Assembly: GCA_033439795.1 (NCBI GenBank)
Contig: JAUTDP010000004.1
Location: 1,054,001-1,118,000 of the forward strand
Length of the DNA: 64,000 bases
Direction of reading: 5' to 3'
Source: Sordaria brevicollis
Lineage: Eukaryota; Ascomycota; Sordariomycetes; Sordariales; Sordariaceae
A program made the position numbers and the translations under genes. Shown here piece after piece: positions 1 through 10,247 of this stretch. Every line of letters begins with the position of its first letter. Position 1 is the stretch's first letter. Under the pieces are notes generated by a model. The model worked only from the letters and a program-made list of their open reading frames with translations, was not told the DNA's origin and searched no databases.

Positions 1-572
1 CCAGATTTCAAGCATGGCGAGTCTGTACGGTAATGACAAAAATGTTTGAGAGTTGGGACGTACGCTAGATCCATGGCTTCGGTGTGACGTTGATCGTTAG
101 GTTCCCAGGCCAGGGCATTTCCGACCTCGCCATTGTAGGTTCTGCCATGGTGGGTGCGGTACTCGAAGATGGTGCTAGTCAATGAAGCGGTGCTGGAAAC
201 CACCGACTCGGTGTCGTCATCCGTTTCTTGCTCGGGGAGCTACGAAACGTCAGGATTCCGGTGAGCTCGTTCCTCACTGGCAGAGGCACGGGTCGGAATA
301 TCTGGGGTTGAACTTACCGCCTGGGCTGCCCAATGCGATGCGGGAAGAATGCCCGCCGCTGACGCCGCCTCGGCGCTGAGCAGAGGCATTGGCGCGGGGG
401 TGCCACCAGGTGCTGGCGAGCCTGCCTCCGGACTCTGCGAATTTCGAGGACTTTGCGCGCCTGTGGGATTTTGCGCGCCTTTGGGACTTTGCGCGCCTTT
501 GGGACTTTGCGCGCCCGTGGGACTCTGCGAGTCTCTGGGACTCTTGGTCGCTTGTCTGCTAGGGGGACCCAT
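1..572 (-). CDS. MT1: LaeA/UMTA-like methyltransferase, 5' exons only (runs off left edge)
   Basis: Two N-terminal exons of a LaeA-type SAM-dependent methyltransferase are visible: exon 1 at 318-572 (85 codons, start ATG at 572-570) and exon 2 at 64-239, joined by a GT-AG intron; a GTACGT donor follows at 63-58. Exon 1 is S/P/Q-rich with six-residue repeats (GAQSPK type) and ends in the family signature AGILPASHW. Exon 2 carries the conserved block SSTASLTSTIFEYR, HGRTY and AWEPNDQRH seen in every paralog in the window. The catalytic part lies beyond position 1. Sequence 1-28 should be the beginning of exon 3, but the usual His-His start of that exon is not evident, so this copy may diverge or be damaged there. 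Family assignment rests on homology to the complete neighbours. Confidence 0.8.
433..540 (-). repeat. Coding minisatellite, six 18-bp units in MT1 exon 1
   Basis: Six tandem 18-bp units (433-450, 451-468, 469-486, 487-504, 505-522, 523-540) share the core CTTTGCGCGCCTKTGGGA on the plus strand. On the coding strand each unit encodes a six-residue repeat of the type SPKGAQ. The inner units are nearly identical and the outer two have diverged. The array gives a ladder of Ser-Pro sites in the disordered N-terminus. Confidence 0.85.
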
Positions 573-2078
573 GGCCGGAAATTTGAGGGCAAAAGGGCCA
601 CCGCAGATGTGGATGTTGATGGCAACGGCCAGCCAGAACTTGAAGGAATCAAAGAATTTCAAGTCGTCTTGTGGGTGCCAGAGTGTCACAATTTAAAGGC
701 CAAATGAGGGAGGGGTATCGTACGGTTACAACTCTGCATACAGTCTTCTCCGCGATAGTCACTGTGTTTCGAGCAAGGGAAAGGAGCGAGTTTTGGGACG
801 CTCGTGGCCGTGACAGACCACTGGGTTCCAGATTTCAACGGACTATTCGCCAACAAGCCAATGGATAAGTGTCAAACATGTCAAATTGCTTCTTCATCCT
901 GCGCGACCCAAATAGCTCCCCACGCTACGACAGTTTTATCTCTTTGAGTGTTTATGCGCACGTCCGCCGGCGCGTGGTGACAAGTGCGGAAGACCGGAGG
1001 TGGCGGACTTCAGCTCACATTTTACCAACCCCCAACTTCCCGAGGCCTTCGAGACCTCTCTGCCCCTGCAGACTGCAGTCGCATCCAGACTGAGCGGCGC
1101 TTGGAAGCATGCGGGGTAACCGACGTATCGTTTCGTTCGGCCAAGTCGGCAGCGTTTCATCCCACTGTGTAACATGCGCGAAGAAGAAAACGCGGGGGCA
1201 GTTCTCCGTGATGACCTCTTCGTCGGGCTCGTACTGTATCGGGGTCCAAGTGGTCCCTCGGAAGGCTCGCCAAGGGCATCACCACAAGTCCTCTTCCTTT
1301 CCATCGTCGTGCCTGGTGATCTTCGTCGTCCGTACCTGGCGATCATTCCATTCCTCTCCGGAACTGCTAGTGCGAAAGGTCAATTCCACGCAGTGTATCA
1401 TCATTGTTGCCTCGTATCCATGCCTTGATCTAGTCGTGCTACCCATTATAACATTCCTCGTGTTAGCTTCAAATCATGTTCTAACCATGGGCATCGGTGA
1501 ACACCGCCACCTCCGGACCGTTGATGTGGCAGCCGTCTTGGGGGGTGCGATGACACGTTCGCGTTTCGTTCTCTTTGAAATATCTTGTTCTTCACATGAG
1601 TGTATTTTTCACCTTGTTTTTTTTTTTTTTTTTTTTTTTTTTTTCTTGCCAAGTACCTGTTGCTCGCGACATGGCCGGGTCCGGTTGTCACTCGTGTCAA
1701 CTCGCCGAAAAGCAGTGAAACATAGCAGTGCTTCAAATAACTCTACTGTTTTGTAAAGCAAGGAAGACTTTGAATTCTACGGGTATCGTAACACCACTCC
1801 TGCACTATGTGGTAGCCGCGAAAGGCGACTATATCTGCGACTGGCCATTATCATATCTCCCGGGCTTTCCTGTTTCTCTGCGCTCCTCTGTACGCATGAG
1901 CTCGTGTACATATGACCCATCTCCTTTGAGTCATACCAAGCCATCAACAACATCCCGTACTTTCAAATCTCATCCCTGATCGTCCTGTTCTTCCGATCCT
2001 CTAATCCATCCATTACTTTCACCCAACACTGACCGTCTATACCCCGTCTTTGTATCCACAACTATCCACACAATACTC
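573..2078. other. Intergenic region, no gene recognised
   Basis: Upstream of MT1 and downstream of the large low-complexity gene. Short open frames on both strands show no fungal codon bias or recognisable motif. It holds the MT1 promoter box, a CCCCTGCAGACTGCAGTCGC block at about 1064 that resembles sequence upstream of other MT genes (18.1 and 24.67 kb), and an uninterrupted run of 28 T at 1617-1644. Confidence 0.6.
713..743 (-). promoter_or_regulatory. Conserved MT promoter box upstream of MT1
   Basis: GGGTATCGTACGG at 713-725 followed by ATACAG at 738-743, about 140 nt upstream of the MT1 start codon. The same pair with similar spacing occurs upstream of MT2 and MT4. An ATTTAAA TATA-like stretch lies between it and the gene at 691-697. 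Confidence 0.5.
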
Positions 2079-5000
2079 TTACAGCTCCTCCATCATCATA
2101 TCCCTCTCCTCTCCGGCAGGAACCTTCTTGCACAACTCCATGTTATTATTCTTTGCCCATCTTTCATCGACCTTCCAGTCCTTTCGATCCTGGACGACTT
2201 CACAGCCGAACCTCTCGAAGATTTCCCCTTCGGTCATGTCGAGGTCCCCATCTTCATCCAAGACATCTTCGCCATCAATCTCCATCAAGCATGGATTCTT
2301 CTTGTCCTCGAATAGATCGGTCAACGCCGTCTCGTCGGCCATGGAAACATCCATGTCCTTCGCGTCGCGACGGGCACGCGCAAAGTGCGCCAAAGCTCTG
2401 CCCTCGCGGAAGGGATGCTTGCCTCCAAAGTTGGACGAAGGGCAAGAAGGGGCTGGACAGCACAAGATGTAGTACTTGTCCTTGTTGGCTTCGAAGTCCG
2501 CGGCGTCGCGGGCAAAGGATTGCTCCAGCTTGAATGCCCAGTGCTGGCCCTTTTTAACTAGGGAGCGCTTGATAGTCTCCCTCTCCTGTACGGAGGCAGG
2601 GCGCTTGGTCACCTTGTTGGCGCCGCTGACGCTGCTGCTACTGGTGCTGGCGGCGGGCTTGGGAGTGCCGGGTGTGCGGCTGGGGCCGGCGACGGGCGAG
2701 ACGGAGCGAGGTCTGGCGGAGCGAGGTCTGGCGGGCGTGGACGTGGTGGCGCGTGCTTTACCCTTGCCTCGGGGGGTTTCTTCGGGGATGGCCGCGAAGC
2801 GGACGGCTCGGTCTCTTCTGCTAGCAATAGTGCCGCGGCCGGGAGTGGTGGTGCTGGGACCGGTGCTGGGACGAGCGGCATTGCTGGCGCTGATGGTGGC
2901 GCTTAGGCTTCGGGTATGAATGCGGCGGCTGGGGGTGGGAGGGACGCCGGGGGTTGTGTTGAGTGTGGCACTCATGCTCCGGGTGTTGCGGCGGCTGGGC
3001 GTGGGAGGGACGCTGGTGGTGGTGCCGACATTGTTGCTGCCGGTTCTGCCGGTTTTGTTATTGGCGCTCTTGTTGGCGCTGTCTTTGCTGGCGTTGTCGC
3101 CTTGCTCGGTGTTGCTGCTAGTGCTAGCCTCGAGACTGCTGCTGCTGCCGACTGTGTTCTCAGTGCCGACTTCTTTGGTAATTGCGCTGGTGGTTGCGCT
3201 TTCGGTGATGTCAACAATCTTGCTGCTGGCTTCTGTGCTGCTTGCGCTGGTAGTGGCGCTGTTGGTAGTGTCGACAGTCTTGCTGCCGTCGGTGTTGTCG
3301 TTATTGCTGGCGTTGTTGCTCAGCTTGGTGTTGTCGTTGCTAGCGCTGGCCTCGAGTGTGGTAGCCGTAGCTGTGATAGTGGTTGTCGTAGTGATGACAA
3401 CTTCTTCATTGCCGCCATCGATGATGTCCGTGGTGGTGTGAACGGGAGCAGGTGCAGAAGCAACCTCCTTGCCCTTGCCTATGTTAAGCTTCTGAACGAT
3501 TTCCTCCTGGGTATTGCCGTTGTTGTCGTTTGACTTCTCACTCAAAGCAGGCATGGCGGCGCTCTGCTGTTGCATGATGTTGTGAAGTTTGTTGGATGCG
3601 GCCAATGCACGCTCCGGAGAGTTGTTTCGGGAGAAAGGCTTGTTCTCTTTCTCGTTTTTCTTCGTGCTCTTGGTAACACGGTTACCCTTGTTCTTGGGCG
3701 AGAGATCAGGAGTGGGAGACCTGGCAATGGCCTTTCCCTTGCCTTTCACATCTTTCTTCGAAGTGATGCTGCCTGCGCCGGATGTAGGGCTGGAGCCGGA
3801 TGTGCCGGCGATGTTGTTGCCAGTGTTGCTGGGCTTCTCGATGTTGGTGGTGGCACTGCTGGTAGTGCTAGTGCTAGCTGCCGCTTCAGCTGGGAGGGTA
3901 TTGGCGGTGGTGGTTGGGATGTCATTGACGATCTCCATGGTGGCTGATACAGGAATAGGGGTGTCTGTTGTTTTCCCCTTTCCTTGATCAAGCTTCTTGT
4001 TGACAACGGTTTGCTCTTTGGCAGTGACGTCGTTGTTTGTGGTGGTGTTGTTGTTGACCATGTCGGTCAATGCATGCTCGAATGAGGCGGTGGCAGCTGG
4101 GGATGGGCTGCGTCTGGAGAGGGGTTTGTTCTCCTTCGTGTTCTTGGTAACTCTGTTACCGGCGTTCTTGGGGGGCAGGCTAGGTGAAGCAGACCTGGCG
4201 ATGGCCTTGCCTTTGCCCTTTAAGTCCTTCTTGGAGCGGATTGAGCCGGAACCGTTAACGGTAGTAGGCTTTGTGGGTTTTTTGATGGGACTGTCCTCCT
4301 TCTTTTCGGCGTCCCAGATTGCGACGATGTCGAAGTTCTCGAGATCGAGCGGGAGGTTTTTGGGAGAACCGGCGTTGGAACCGGACCCGGAAGCAGAAGC
4401 AGAGCCAGATCCGCTGGCTGTGGCTGTGATAGCCTCGTTGACCGTGTCGGTTTTCTTTGTCGCCTCGCCGTCGCCATCCCAGAACGCCACGATATCGAAG
4501 TCCTCGCCAATGTGCTGGGTGTTATTGGGTAGGGCGATGTTGGATTCGGAAGCAGCAGGTCCAGACACGCTTTCGCCAACGCTGTTGCTAGCTTCACCGG
4601 TCGTGACAATAGGCTCGTGTTCAACAGCCTCATCGTACATGTTGCCCTCCTCGATACTGGTAATGGCGCTTTCCTGGGCGGCGGCGGGGGTGGGGCTCTC
4701 GAAAGGAGCGGCAGCAACAGAAGCAGCGCACAAGGCAGGACCGGGGGTCGAGGAAGCGTCCGGCGAGGCAGACAGGTCACGATCGACGTCTTGGAATTCC
4801 AAGACAGACAAGAACTCGGTCGTCTCTTCCTCGCTGTCGGACTTTGCATATTCGATCTCGGCGGCAACAGGAGACACGAAACGGACGCGACTAGGACCAG
4901 CAACAGCCTGGCCACCAGGAGAGGGAGACACGAGGGCAGGCACAAGATTGCCGGTGAGAACGCCAGCCGGCTTGACCAGGGAAAGCCTCTTAGCAGGCAG

Positions 5001-5873
5001 TCCTTTCAACGACGAATATCCCGACCGCTCATCATCCGATTCCTCCTCCTCCGAAGACATCTCAAACACGGGGGTGGTAGCGCGCTTGTTGCCGAGGTCA
5101 GGAGCAGAGACGGTCCTGGAAGAGGCACCGGCACCGCTGCCGCCACGCTTGAACGAACCGACGGGCTTCAACAACGGCAGCGCACGGCGCCGCTGACCGT
5201 AGATGTTGAAGGACGTGTCGATCCTCTCGATGGTCTTGGGCGAGTAGGGGAGGGGCGAAAGGGAGAGGGACTTGGCGCGGCCCTTGGCCTTGATGTCCTT
5301 GTCCTTGTTGCTGGGGATAGTTCCAGGATCAGGCTTGTTGCTGCTGCGCTGGGCCGTCTTGTCGTTGACGTCCTCGCTATCGGACGGGGAGGCGCTCTCG
5401 ACGCGAGCGGCGAAGGGGTTGAGGGTACCCGGGGCCCGAGTCTTGGCGACAGAAAGCTTGTCCTGGCGCTTGGGAGCGGGCGTGGCCGGGACGGCGGGGG
5501 TGGAAGAAGAACCGGCGGGGACGGGACCGGAAGCAGGAGCAGCGGCGGCGGCGAAAGCGGCGGACGAGGAAGCAGCAACGGCAGCGACAGCCTCGACGTG
5601 CTGGAGGGCCTCGACAGGACCGGCCTGGGTCAACGAGATCCTCAGGTTCTTAACCTGGTCAAGAAACCCTCGCAGCACGCCGAGGGTCTGCGCCGATGTG
5701 GCGGTGGGGAGAGCAGCGAGCGTCTCCAGCGTGGCCTGAGCCTGCTGCTTGTACTGCCGGATTTTGTACACGGCGGCCTCCCATGAGCCGAGGACGGAGT
5801 CCAAGGCGTTCTGGACGGGGTTGCCGAGGGCGGCAGCGGGAGCGGGGGCGGACGCAGGGTTGTTGTCGGCCAT
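2079..5873 (-). CDS. Large Ser/Thr/Ala-rich low-complexity protein with C-terminal Cys/His cluster
   Basis: An uninterrupted 1264-codon frame starts at ATG 5873-5871. The N-terminus (about residues 20-110) is Ala-rich and probably helical. The middle is low complexity with internal duplications: two copies of a block containing KGKGKAIARS followed by SPKN-GNRVTK and ENKP-SR; two FDIVA-WD blocks preceded by acidic residues; and two VPPTPSRR blocks. The C-terminal 180 residues are less repetitive and contain a Cys/His-rich stretch (YILCCPAPSC, then KHPF, then AHF) that could bind zinc, followed by acidic segments and a conserved-looking end. Many SP/TP sites and basic KGKGKA runs suggest a nuclear or chromatin-linked protein, but this is inference; no catalytic domain is recognised. 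Long antisense frames over it are products of its GC-biased repetitive composition. Confidence 0.85.
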   Translation of the reverse strand: MADNNPASAPAPAAALGNPVQNALDSVLGSWEAAVYKIRQYKQQAQATLETLAALPTATSAQTLGVLRGFLDQVKNLRISLTQAGPVEALQHVEAVAAVAASSSAAFAAAAAPASGPVPAGSSSTPAVPATPAPKRQDKLSVAKTRAPGTLNPFAARVESASPSDSEDVNDKTAQRSSNKPDPGTIPSNKDKDIKAKGRAKSLSLSPLPYSPKTIERIDTSFNIYGQRRRALPLLKPVGSFKRGGSGAGASSRTVSAPDLGNKRATTPVFEMSSEEEESDDERSGYSSLKGLPAKRLSLVKPAGVLTGNLVPALVSPSPGGQAVAGPSRVRFVSPVAAEIEYAKSDSEEETTEFLSVLEFQDVDRDLSASPDASSTPGPALCAASVAAAPFESPTPAAAQESAITSIEEGNMYDEAVEHEPIVTTGEASNSVGESVSGPAASESNIALPNNTQHIGEDFDIVAFWDGDGEATKKTDTVNEAITATASGSGSASASGSGSNAGSPKNLPLDLENFDIVAIWDAEKKEDSPIKKPTKPTTVNGSGSIRSKKDLKGKGKAIARSASPSLPPKNAGNRVTKNTKENKPLSRRSPSPAATASFEHALTDMVNNNTTTNNDVTAKEQTVVNKKLDQGKGKTTDTPIPVSATMEIVNDIPTTTANTLPAEAAASTSTTSSATTNIEKPSNTGNNIAGTSGSSPTSGAGSITSKKDVKGKGKAIARSPTPDLSPKNKGNRVTKSTKKNEKENKPFSRNNSPERALAASNKLHNIMQQQSAAMPALSEKSNDNNGNTQEEIVQKLNIGKGKEVASAPAPVHTTTDIIDGGNEEVVITTTTTITATATTLEASASNDNTKLSNNASNNDNTDGSKTVDTTNSATTSASSTEASSKIVDITESATTSAITKEVGTENTVGSSSSLEASTSSNTEQGDNASKDSANKSANNKTGRTGSNNVGTTTSVPPTPSRRNTRSMSATLNTTPGVPPTPSRRIHTRSLSATISASNAARPSTGPSTTTPGRGTIASRRDRAVRFAAIPEETPRGKGKARATTSTPARPRSARPRSVSPVAGPSRTPGTPKPAASTSSSSVSGANKVTKRPASVQERETIKRSLVKKGQHWAFKLEQSFARDAADFEANKDKYYILCCPAPSCPSSNFGGKHPFREGRALAHFARARRDAKDMDVSMADETALTDLFEDKKNPCLMEIDGEDVLDEDGDLDMTEGEIFERFGCEVVQDRKDWKVDERWAKNNNMELCKKVPAGEERDMMMEEL

Positions 5874-7532
5874 GGTGAGAGTCTGAGATGATTGGTGATG
5901 GTTAGCATCTGTTTTCGTATGTGCGAAGCAGAAGGAGAAGGAGAAGCGACCTGATGCGTGAAGGAGGACTGAGGAGGGGTGACTTACTGGGTATCGTACT
6001 TGACGAGGAAAGGAAAGGAGGGGTTACGCTTGGGTAGGGTAATCGCAGAGTGTCGCGAGTGATGACGATGCTGCAAAGCTTGAAAGATCGCAATTCAAAA
6101 ATTGCAAATGATGGTTTCGCAGAAGTGGTTCGCAAAAGATTCGTCGAAAAAAATCGCAAGTGCAATGAGTGATCGCAGTTGGTAAAATGTTCAACGAAAG
6201 TTGTAGGAAATTTCCTGATGCGGAAAGTTCAAGAACGGCGGTCCAGAAATTATGGAAGGAGGACAAGAACTTATGCTACCCGTGTGTGCCCCATTCAACC
6301 TGTGTGGACCTCAACCATTTTCCCATTCACTAAGATGAACAATAGGAGTACCTTATTGTACAGTCACCTTGTTCGCCAATCATTGGGCATTTTTCTGGGT
6401 CAATGTGTGGGAGTGAAGGTGAATGGTGATGAATAGATTGACTGTCCGCTGTCAAACGGACGAGTTGAAGGGGGTGGGTCCGAAACACCACACTTGTTCG
6501 CCAATCACTTTACACCTTTCCACCTTTTGCACCTTGGGAGCATGAGTGACTGTCGTAACTAGCCTGTCTGTCCGCTCTCCGCTGTAAGGAGGACGAGTGA
6601 CCCAAGGCAGTGGGTGCCAAAACACCAAGGCTGTTCGCCGGTACCTGTTCGCCGGTACGTACTGCGATGTCAAGTGAATGTAAACATGAATACCGAGACG
6701 TCATACGGGTATTGCCAACCACGAGCGTCAACAAGGATTTGGAAAGCTCGCACGGGACAGGCCCAATACCGAGCTTGGAACAGCGTACGATGGAAAATGG
6801 TGGAAGTTACAAAACCCTCCTGCCGACATGAGGCTCGACTATCGGGCGACAAAGGGAGCGGGATTCAAGATGAAGACCCTCGGACACGACCAGAGTCATT
6901 GCTCCAACATGGCATCTAAATATCAAGATATGTGCTCCCAGCTCAATCTCATTCTACGGGACCAAAAACTGGTCGTGCTGCAAGGAGATGTACTGTCACG
7001 ACTTCCATCTCATGTGGAGCTCCCGCCATGGTATTATGTGTTGTCTTTGACACTCGCCGTTGCGTTTGCAGGAGGTGATGCCATTGTCGGAACACGGCTT
7101 CCGCCCCGGGCTTGCCGTCTACCGCCGCCATTGGGCCCTCCAGCACCGAGAATGTCTGCCCTTTGGGCTACCGCGGCCGCCGTCCCCGTGTCCCAATCGA
7201 TATTTATAACTTTGCTAGTATCTGTCACGAAGAGAACGAGGAGGATGTGGAGGATGTGGTTGGGAAGTTTGTGCCGGAGATCACCTATGGGTGACAATTT
7301 GATGAATATTTAGACCAGATGGCAGATGCCCGAGTCTCGCCGGGGCCCCACGGCCTTCCAAATAGATGTCAAAGTTCGGGAGCATCATGTCAAGCCCTAT
7401 CGTCCTCCAAGTCCTACTCCTGGGTTGCTTTCGTCCATAGAATACTCCACTTTGGGTTTCTCCACAGTGTCGGACAATTTGATGTTCTTTGTTGGTGGTT
7501 GTTCGTCCTTCTACGCTTACTAATAGTGAATC
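5874..7532. other. Intergenic region with imperfect direct repeats
   Basis: Probable divergent or 5' region of the large low-complexity gene. Around 6366-6660 three loosely repeated segments share TTGTTCGCCAATCA or CTGTTCGCC, and TCCGCTGT plus GGACGAGT motifs. A plus-strand stretch ending at 7294 (after PRVPIDIYNFASIC) reads like a protein tail but has no convincing upstream exon; it may be a relic. No gene is called. Confidence 0.45.
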
Positions 7533-7918
7533 AGCGCTGTCGATAAGTCAAGTCAAGTCAAGTAGGGGTCCTACTTACTTGAGTGGGTCAAGTAACCACT
7601 CGTACTTGCTTATACTTACTTATACTTACTTACTTGATTATACTTGCCAAGACCCGATAACGTTACGATAACAGTAAAATACGCCAGATAACAGTAAAGT
7701 TTCGTACGATAACGACAGATAAGGGTAAGATAAGGGTATGATAACGGCCAATAATAGTTAATAACGAGGCTAACACTATGCCAAGGAAAAGGTCAAGTAC
7801 CCTCAAGTAAGTAAGGAGTTATACTTACTTGTAAGTAAATTTATTAACTCCTACTTACTTACTTACTTACTTATACTTACTTATACTTACCTACTATACT
7901 TGACTTATCGACAGCGCT
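7533..7918. mobile_element. MITE-like element, 386 bp, perfect 21-bp terminal inverted repeats
   Basis: The ends are perfect inverted repeats (7533-7553 and 7898-7918) beginning AGCGCTGTCGATAAGTCAAG. The interior is AT-rich, with runs of ACTTACTT and TACTTATACTTACT near both ends, and has no coding capacity. The flanks TAATAGTGAATC (left) and TAATAGTGATTC (right) are near-identical, possibly a long target duplication or part of a nested copy. Superfamily not assigned. Confidence 0.75.
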
Positions 7919-8892
7919 AATAGTGATTCGTGGTATGTTGAACAAAATTCTTTTACATTATAGCTATTTGTAAAGAAACTTAATTCTGTTCGGTCTGCTA
8001 TCGTGGTCGAGTTCCAGGGGAGATGCTCCCCGCGGGGGCGATAACGGTCTCTCTTATATGTGTTCGTTAACCTACTCGAGGACGCCTCACTCATGCCCAA
8101 CACCTACAGGGCGCATATACTCTGGTGGGGCGCTAGCGAATCGCCAGCACTAAAAATAAATCAAATATTACTTACAAGGGAAGTCAAGTTAAGTACATAA
8201 GTATGTAGAGCTCTATACTTATACTCGTAAGTCAAGTGAACTTCATATCTGACTTGCCTTACTTTCAACGCTGCGAATCACCGCTCTTCGCGTGGGTGGT
8301 AGTTGGATTTTATTTAAAAGGAAAGGTTGACTCGCCGTCTTATTTATTGCCTTCGATATAGCAAATCACGAGTCTAACAACTAAACTGAACTGATGCGTT
8401 GCTTGTATAAACCGTCAATTCGCTTAGGTGAGTAGGGAGTAGAACGGACCCCTAGTAGATCTTTGTCTTCAAAAACCGCCTACCGTCATGGTACATATAG
8501 CTCGCTAGGGTAGTTGTTGGCAAACCACCTGGCTTTTGTTGGTGTGGACTAACCTAGGTGAGCATGACGACTCCAGCCATTGTTTCCAAAGAAGAGCTAC
8601 ATGTTCGTGCCCCAAAACATACTCTACGCATGCGGCCGCATTGTTGACTTCGACATAAGTACCTCGTTGACCATACAATATATTCCTGCTGATGTCTCTC
8701 AATTCAGTTTCCTCGCCGGTGTATGTCCCGTAAGTTCCGTAACCCCTTCCCGCTAGTACAACTACCACTTTCCCAACCTCCAAGCCTTTCCCCTCCTCAC
8801 ACTACGTTTTCCCACACTTCTTTGACCCATTCCCTCTTCCGAACCGAAGAATGTCCCATTCAACCCACACTCCTTCTCCACGCAAGAACTAG
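7919..8892. other. Intergenic region with possible degenerate second MITE
   Basis: No gene seen. The stretch 8130-8290 again holds ACTTACAAGG and AAGTCAAGT motifs and ends with the complement of GTGATTCGCAGCG, which resembles the outer flank of the 7533-7918 element. This suggests an older, eroded relative. The remainder to 8892 shows no recognisable feature. Confidence 0.4.
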
Positions 8893-9316
8893 GGTAGTGT
8901 TTGTTTCCCCACGATCTGGCGTAAACACCCCCTTTTTCTCACGCATGCGTAAATAAAAAACCGCGTTTGTTTAAAAATCGTAAATAGGGTATAATATCGA
9001 CCCCCCTCAGATAGCCCCGCCGAGCCTTACATACCTGGCGTAAATGGTTTTTTTTGTATGGGGAACTTTACGCCAAATCCCGAAAAGTGATACACGCCCC
9101 AAAAAATCGCAAATGGGCGTACGAGCTATATATCACTATCATCTCCGGTTAGTAAAAGGGAAAAAAAAAAGAAGAAAAAAGAAAAAAAGTGAATAAAAAA
9201 TCGAAGGGGGGGTATAGATAGAAATACGCCGCATAAGCAATGTGGCCCGAGCTTTTTTCGTAAATGATATACGCTAGATTGGGTTTACGCCGAATCGTGG
9301 GCAAACAAACACTACC
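8893..9316. mobile_element. MITE-like element, 424 bp, inserted at 3' end of the secreted-protein gene
   Basis: Terminal inverted repeats start GGTAGTGTTTGTTT on each side and continue with small differences (CCCACGAT, then GGCGTAAAC) for about 40 bp. The flanks carry TAG on both sides (8890-8892 and 9317-9319; CTAG if the overlap is counted), a plausible short target-site duplication. The interior is AT-rich with homopurine tracts and no coding frame. The right inverted repeat overlaps the last codons of the convergent minus-strand gene and supplies its stop codon. Confidence 0.8.
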
Positions 9317-10247
9317 TAGCAGTATGCAAGTACTTGATCCTCCCCGCCTCGACTCTAAAGACGTGACTATCCGGCATCGGTGTTTCTCCCTGACTTCTGT
9401 CCAAGCCAGGGAAACCAACGAACATATCAACAACCCCCACTTCTTCATCAACGACATAACGTCTCCAGGGGACTATGATAGTGCTGGGCCACTCTTGAAT
9501 GCACTCCCCTGAAGCCGTCAAGTTCCCACGGGCTGGTAGGCCGCCCTCAATGCGGATACACGGTGGCCCCCATGGTACTGTAACATTGGCATTACCGAAG
9601 CGGTTGAAGTAGGCGTCGCCGAGGGCTTGGATCTCTTCGTAACTGTTCCTTGCTGAAGAGTTGAGCGGAATGATAGGCCAGTCCTCTTGCCGAGCGAGGG
9701 AAAGGGTACCAGTGGCGTTAAATAGCCAGTCGCCTTCATCCGTCACTACACTCTCTATCATCACTGGTTGGAGAGTCGAGGGAGAAAACTCCATGCGTGT
9801 GTGGATGACGTATGGATGGCCTGGGTTGGAAGCGGCGATGAGTTCGGTGAAGCTTGCACAGCGGCGAGTGTCATGCGCGGAGCGGTGGAAGTCGATTTTG
9901 ATGGGTACGGAGAGTGTTGAATTTGCGGAAGTAGGCGAGAGGACGATTTCATTTTCTTTGTAGAGAAATGATGGGGCTGTGATGTTGGCGTAGGGTCCAG
10001 AGTTGGTCCAGGTGAGGTTGCTTCCAGGGTTCGTGAGGTTGCCGGCGGGAGAGAGGAGGGAGGTGATGAAGGCGGAGGATTCACCGAGGGATTGAGCGGT
10101 TATGTATAGGGAGCTGATGGACTTGAGGAAGGAGCGGGTGCATTGTGAAGCTGTCGGGTTACAGTCATGAGTGGAGGCGGAGGAGAGGAGAAGGAGAGTA
10201 GATGACAAGGTTGCTAGGAAGCAGGATGGGCGAGATGGTCGGACCAT
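9312..10247 (-). CDS. Secreted protein, DUF8021-like, 3' end altered by MITE
   Basis: Single-exon frame of 311 codons. The start chosen is ATG 10247-10245 because it opens a classic signal peptide (MVRPSRP, hydrophobic core LATLSSTLLLL, small residues before HDC); an upstream in-frame start adds 23 residues. The mature protein has several N-glycosylation sequons (NLT, NIT, NST, NAT, NVT) and ends MPDSHVFRVEAGRIKYLHT. The tail resembles a fungal secreted-protein domain annotated DUF8021, a recognition of moderate certainty. The frame ends just after that motif: the final GCT AGG TAG is formed by the junction with the 8893-9316 element, so a few native C-terminal residues have probably been replaced. 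Function unknown. Confidence 0.75.
   Translation of the reverse strand: MVRPSRPSCFLATLSSTLLLLSSASTHDCNPTASQCTRSFLKSISSLYITAQSLGESSAFITSLLSPAGNLTNPGSNLTWTNSGPYANITAPSFLYKENEIVLSPTSANSTLSVPIKIDFHRSAHDTRRCASFTELIAASNPGHPYVIHTRMEFSPSTLQPVMIESVVTDEGDWLFNATGTLSLARQEDWPIIPLNSSARNSYEEIQALGDAYFNRFGNANVTVPWGPPCIRIEGGLPARGNLTASGECIQEWPSTIIVPWRRYVVDEEVGVVDMFVGFPGLDRSQGETPMPDSHVFRVEAGRIKYLHTAR

Noticed and set aside
1109..1756. 215-codon plus-strand frame
   Set aside because: Runs through the 28-T tract as poly-Phe and has no motif; chance frame.
4617..5786. Plus-strand open frame of 389 codons over the large low-complexity gene
   Set aside because: Antisense shadow of the repetitive GC-rich minus-strand frame; no domain and no start context, while the minus frame is 1264 codons long.
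7550..7890. ACTTACTT repeats as a CRISPR-like or telomeric array
   Set aside because: Units are 4-8 bp without spacers and lie within a terminal-inverted-repeat element of a eukaryote; explained as MITE interior.
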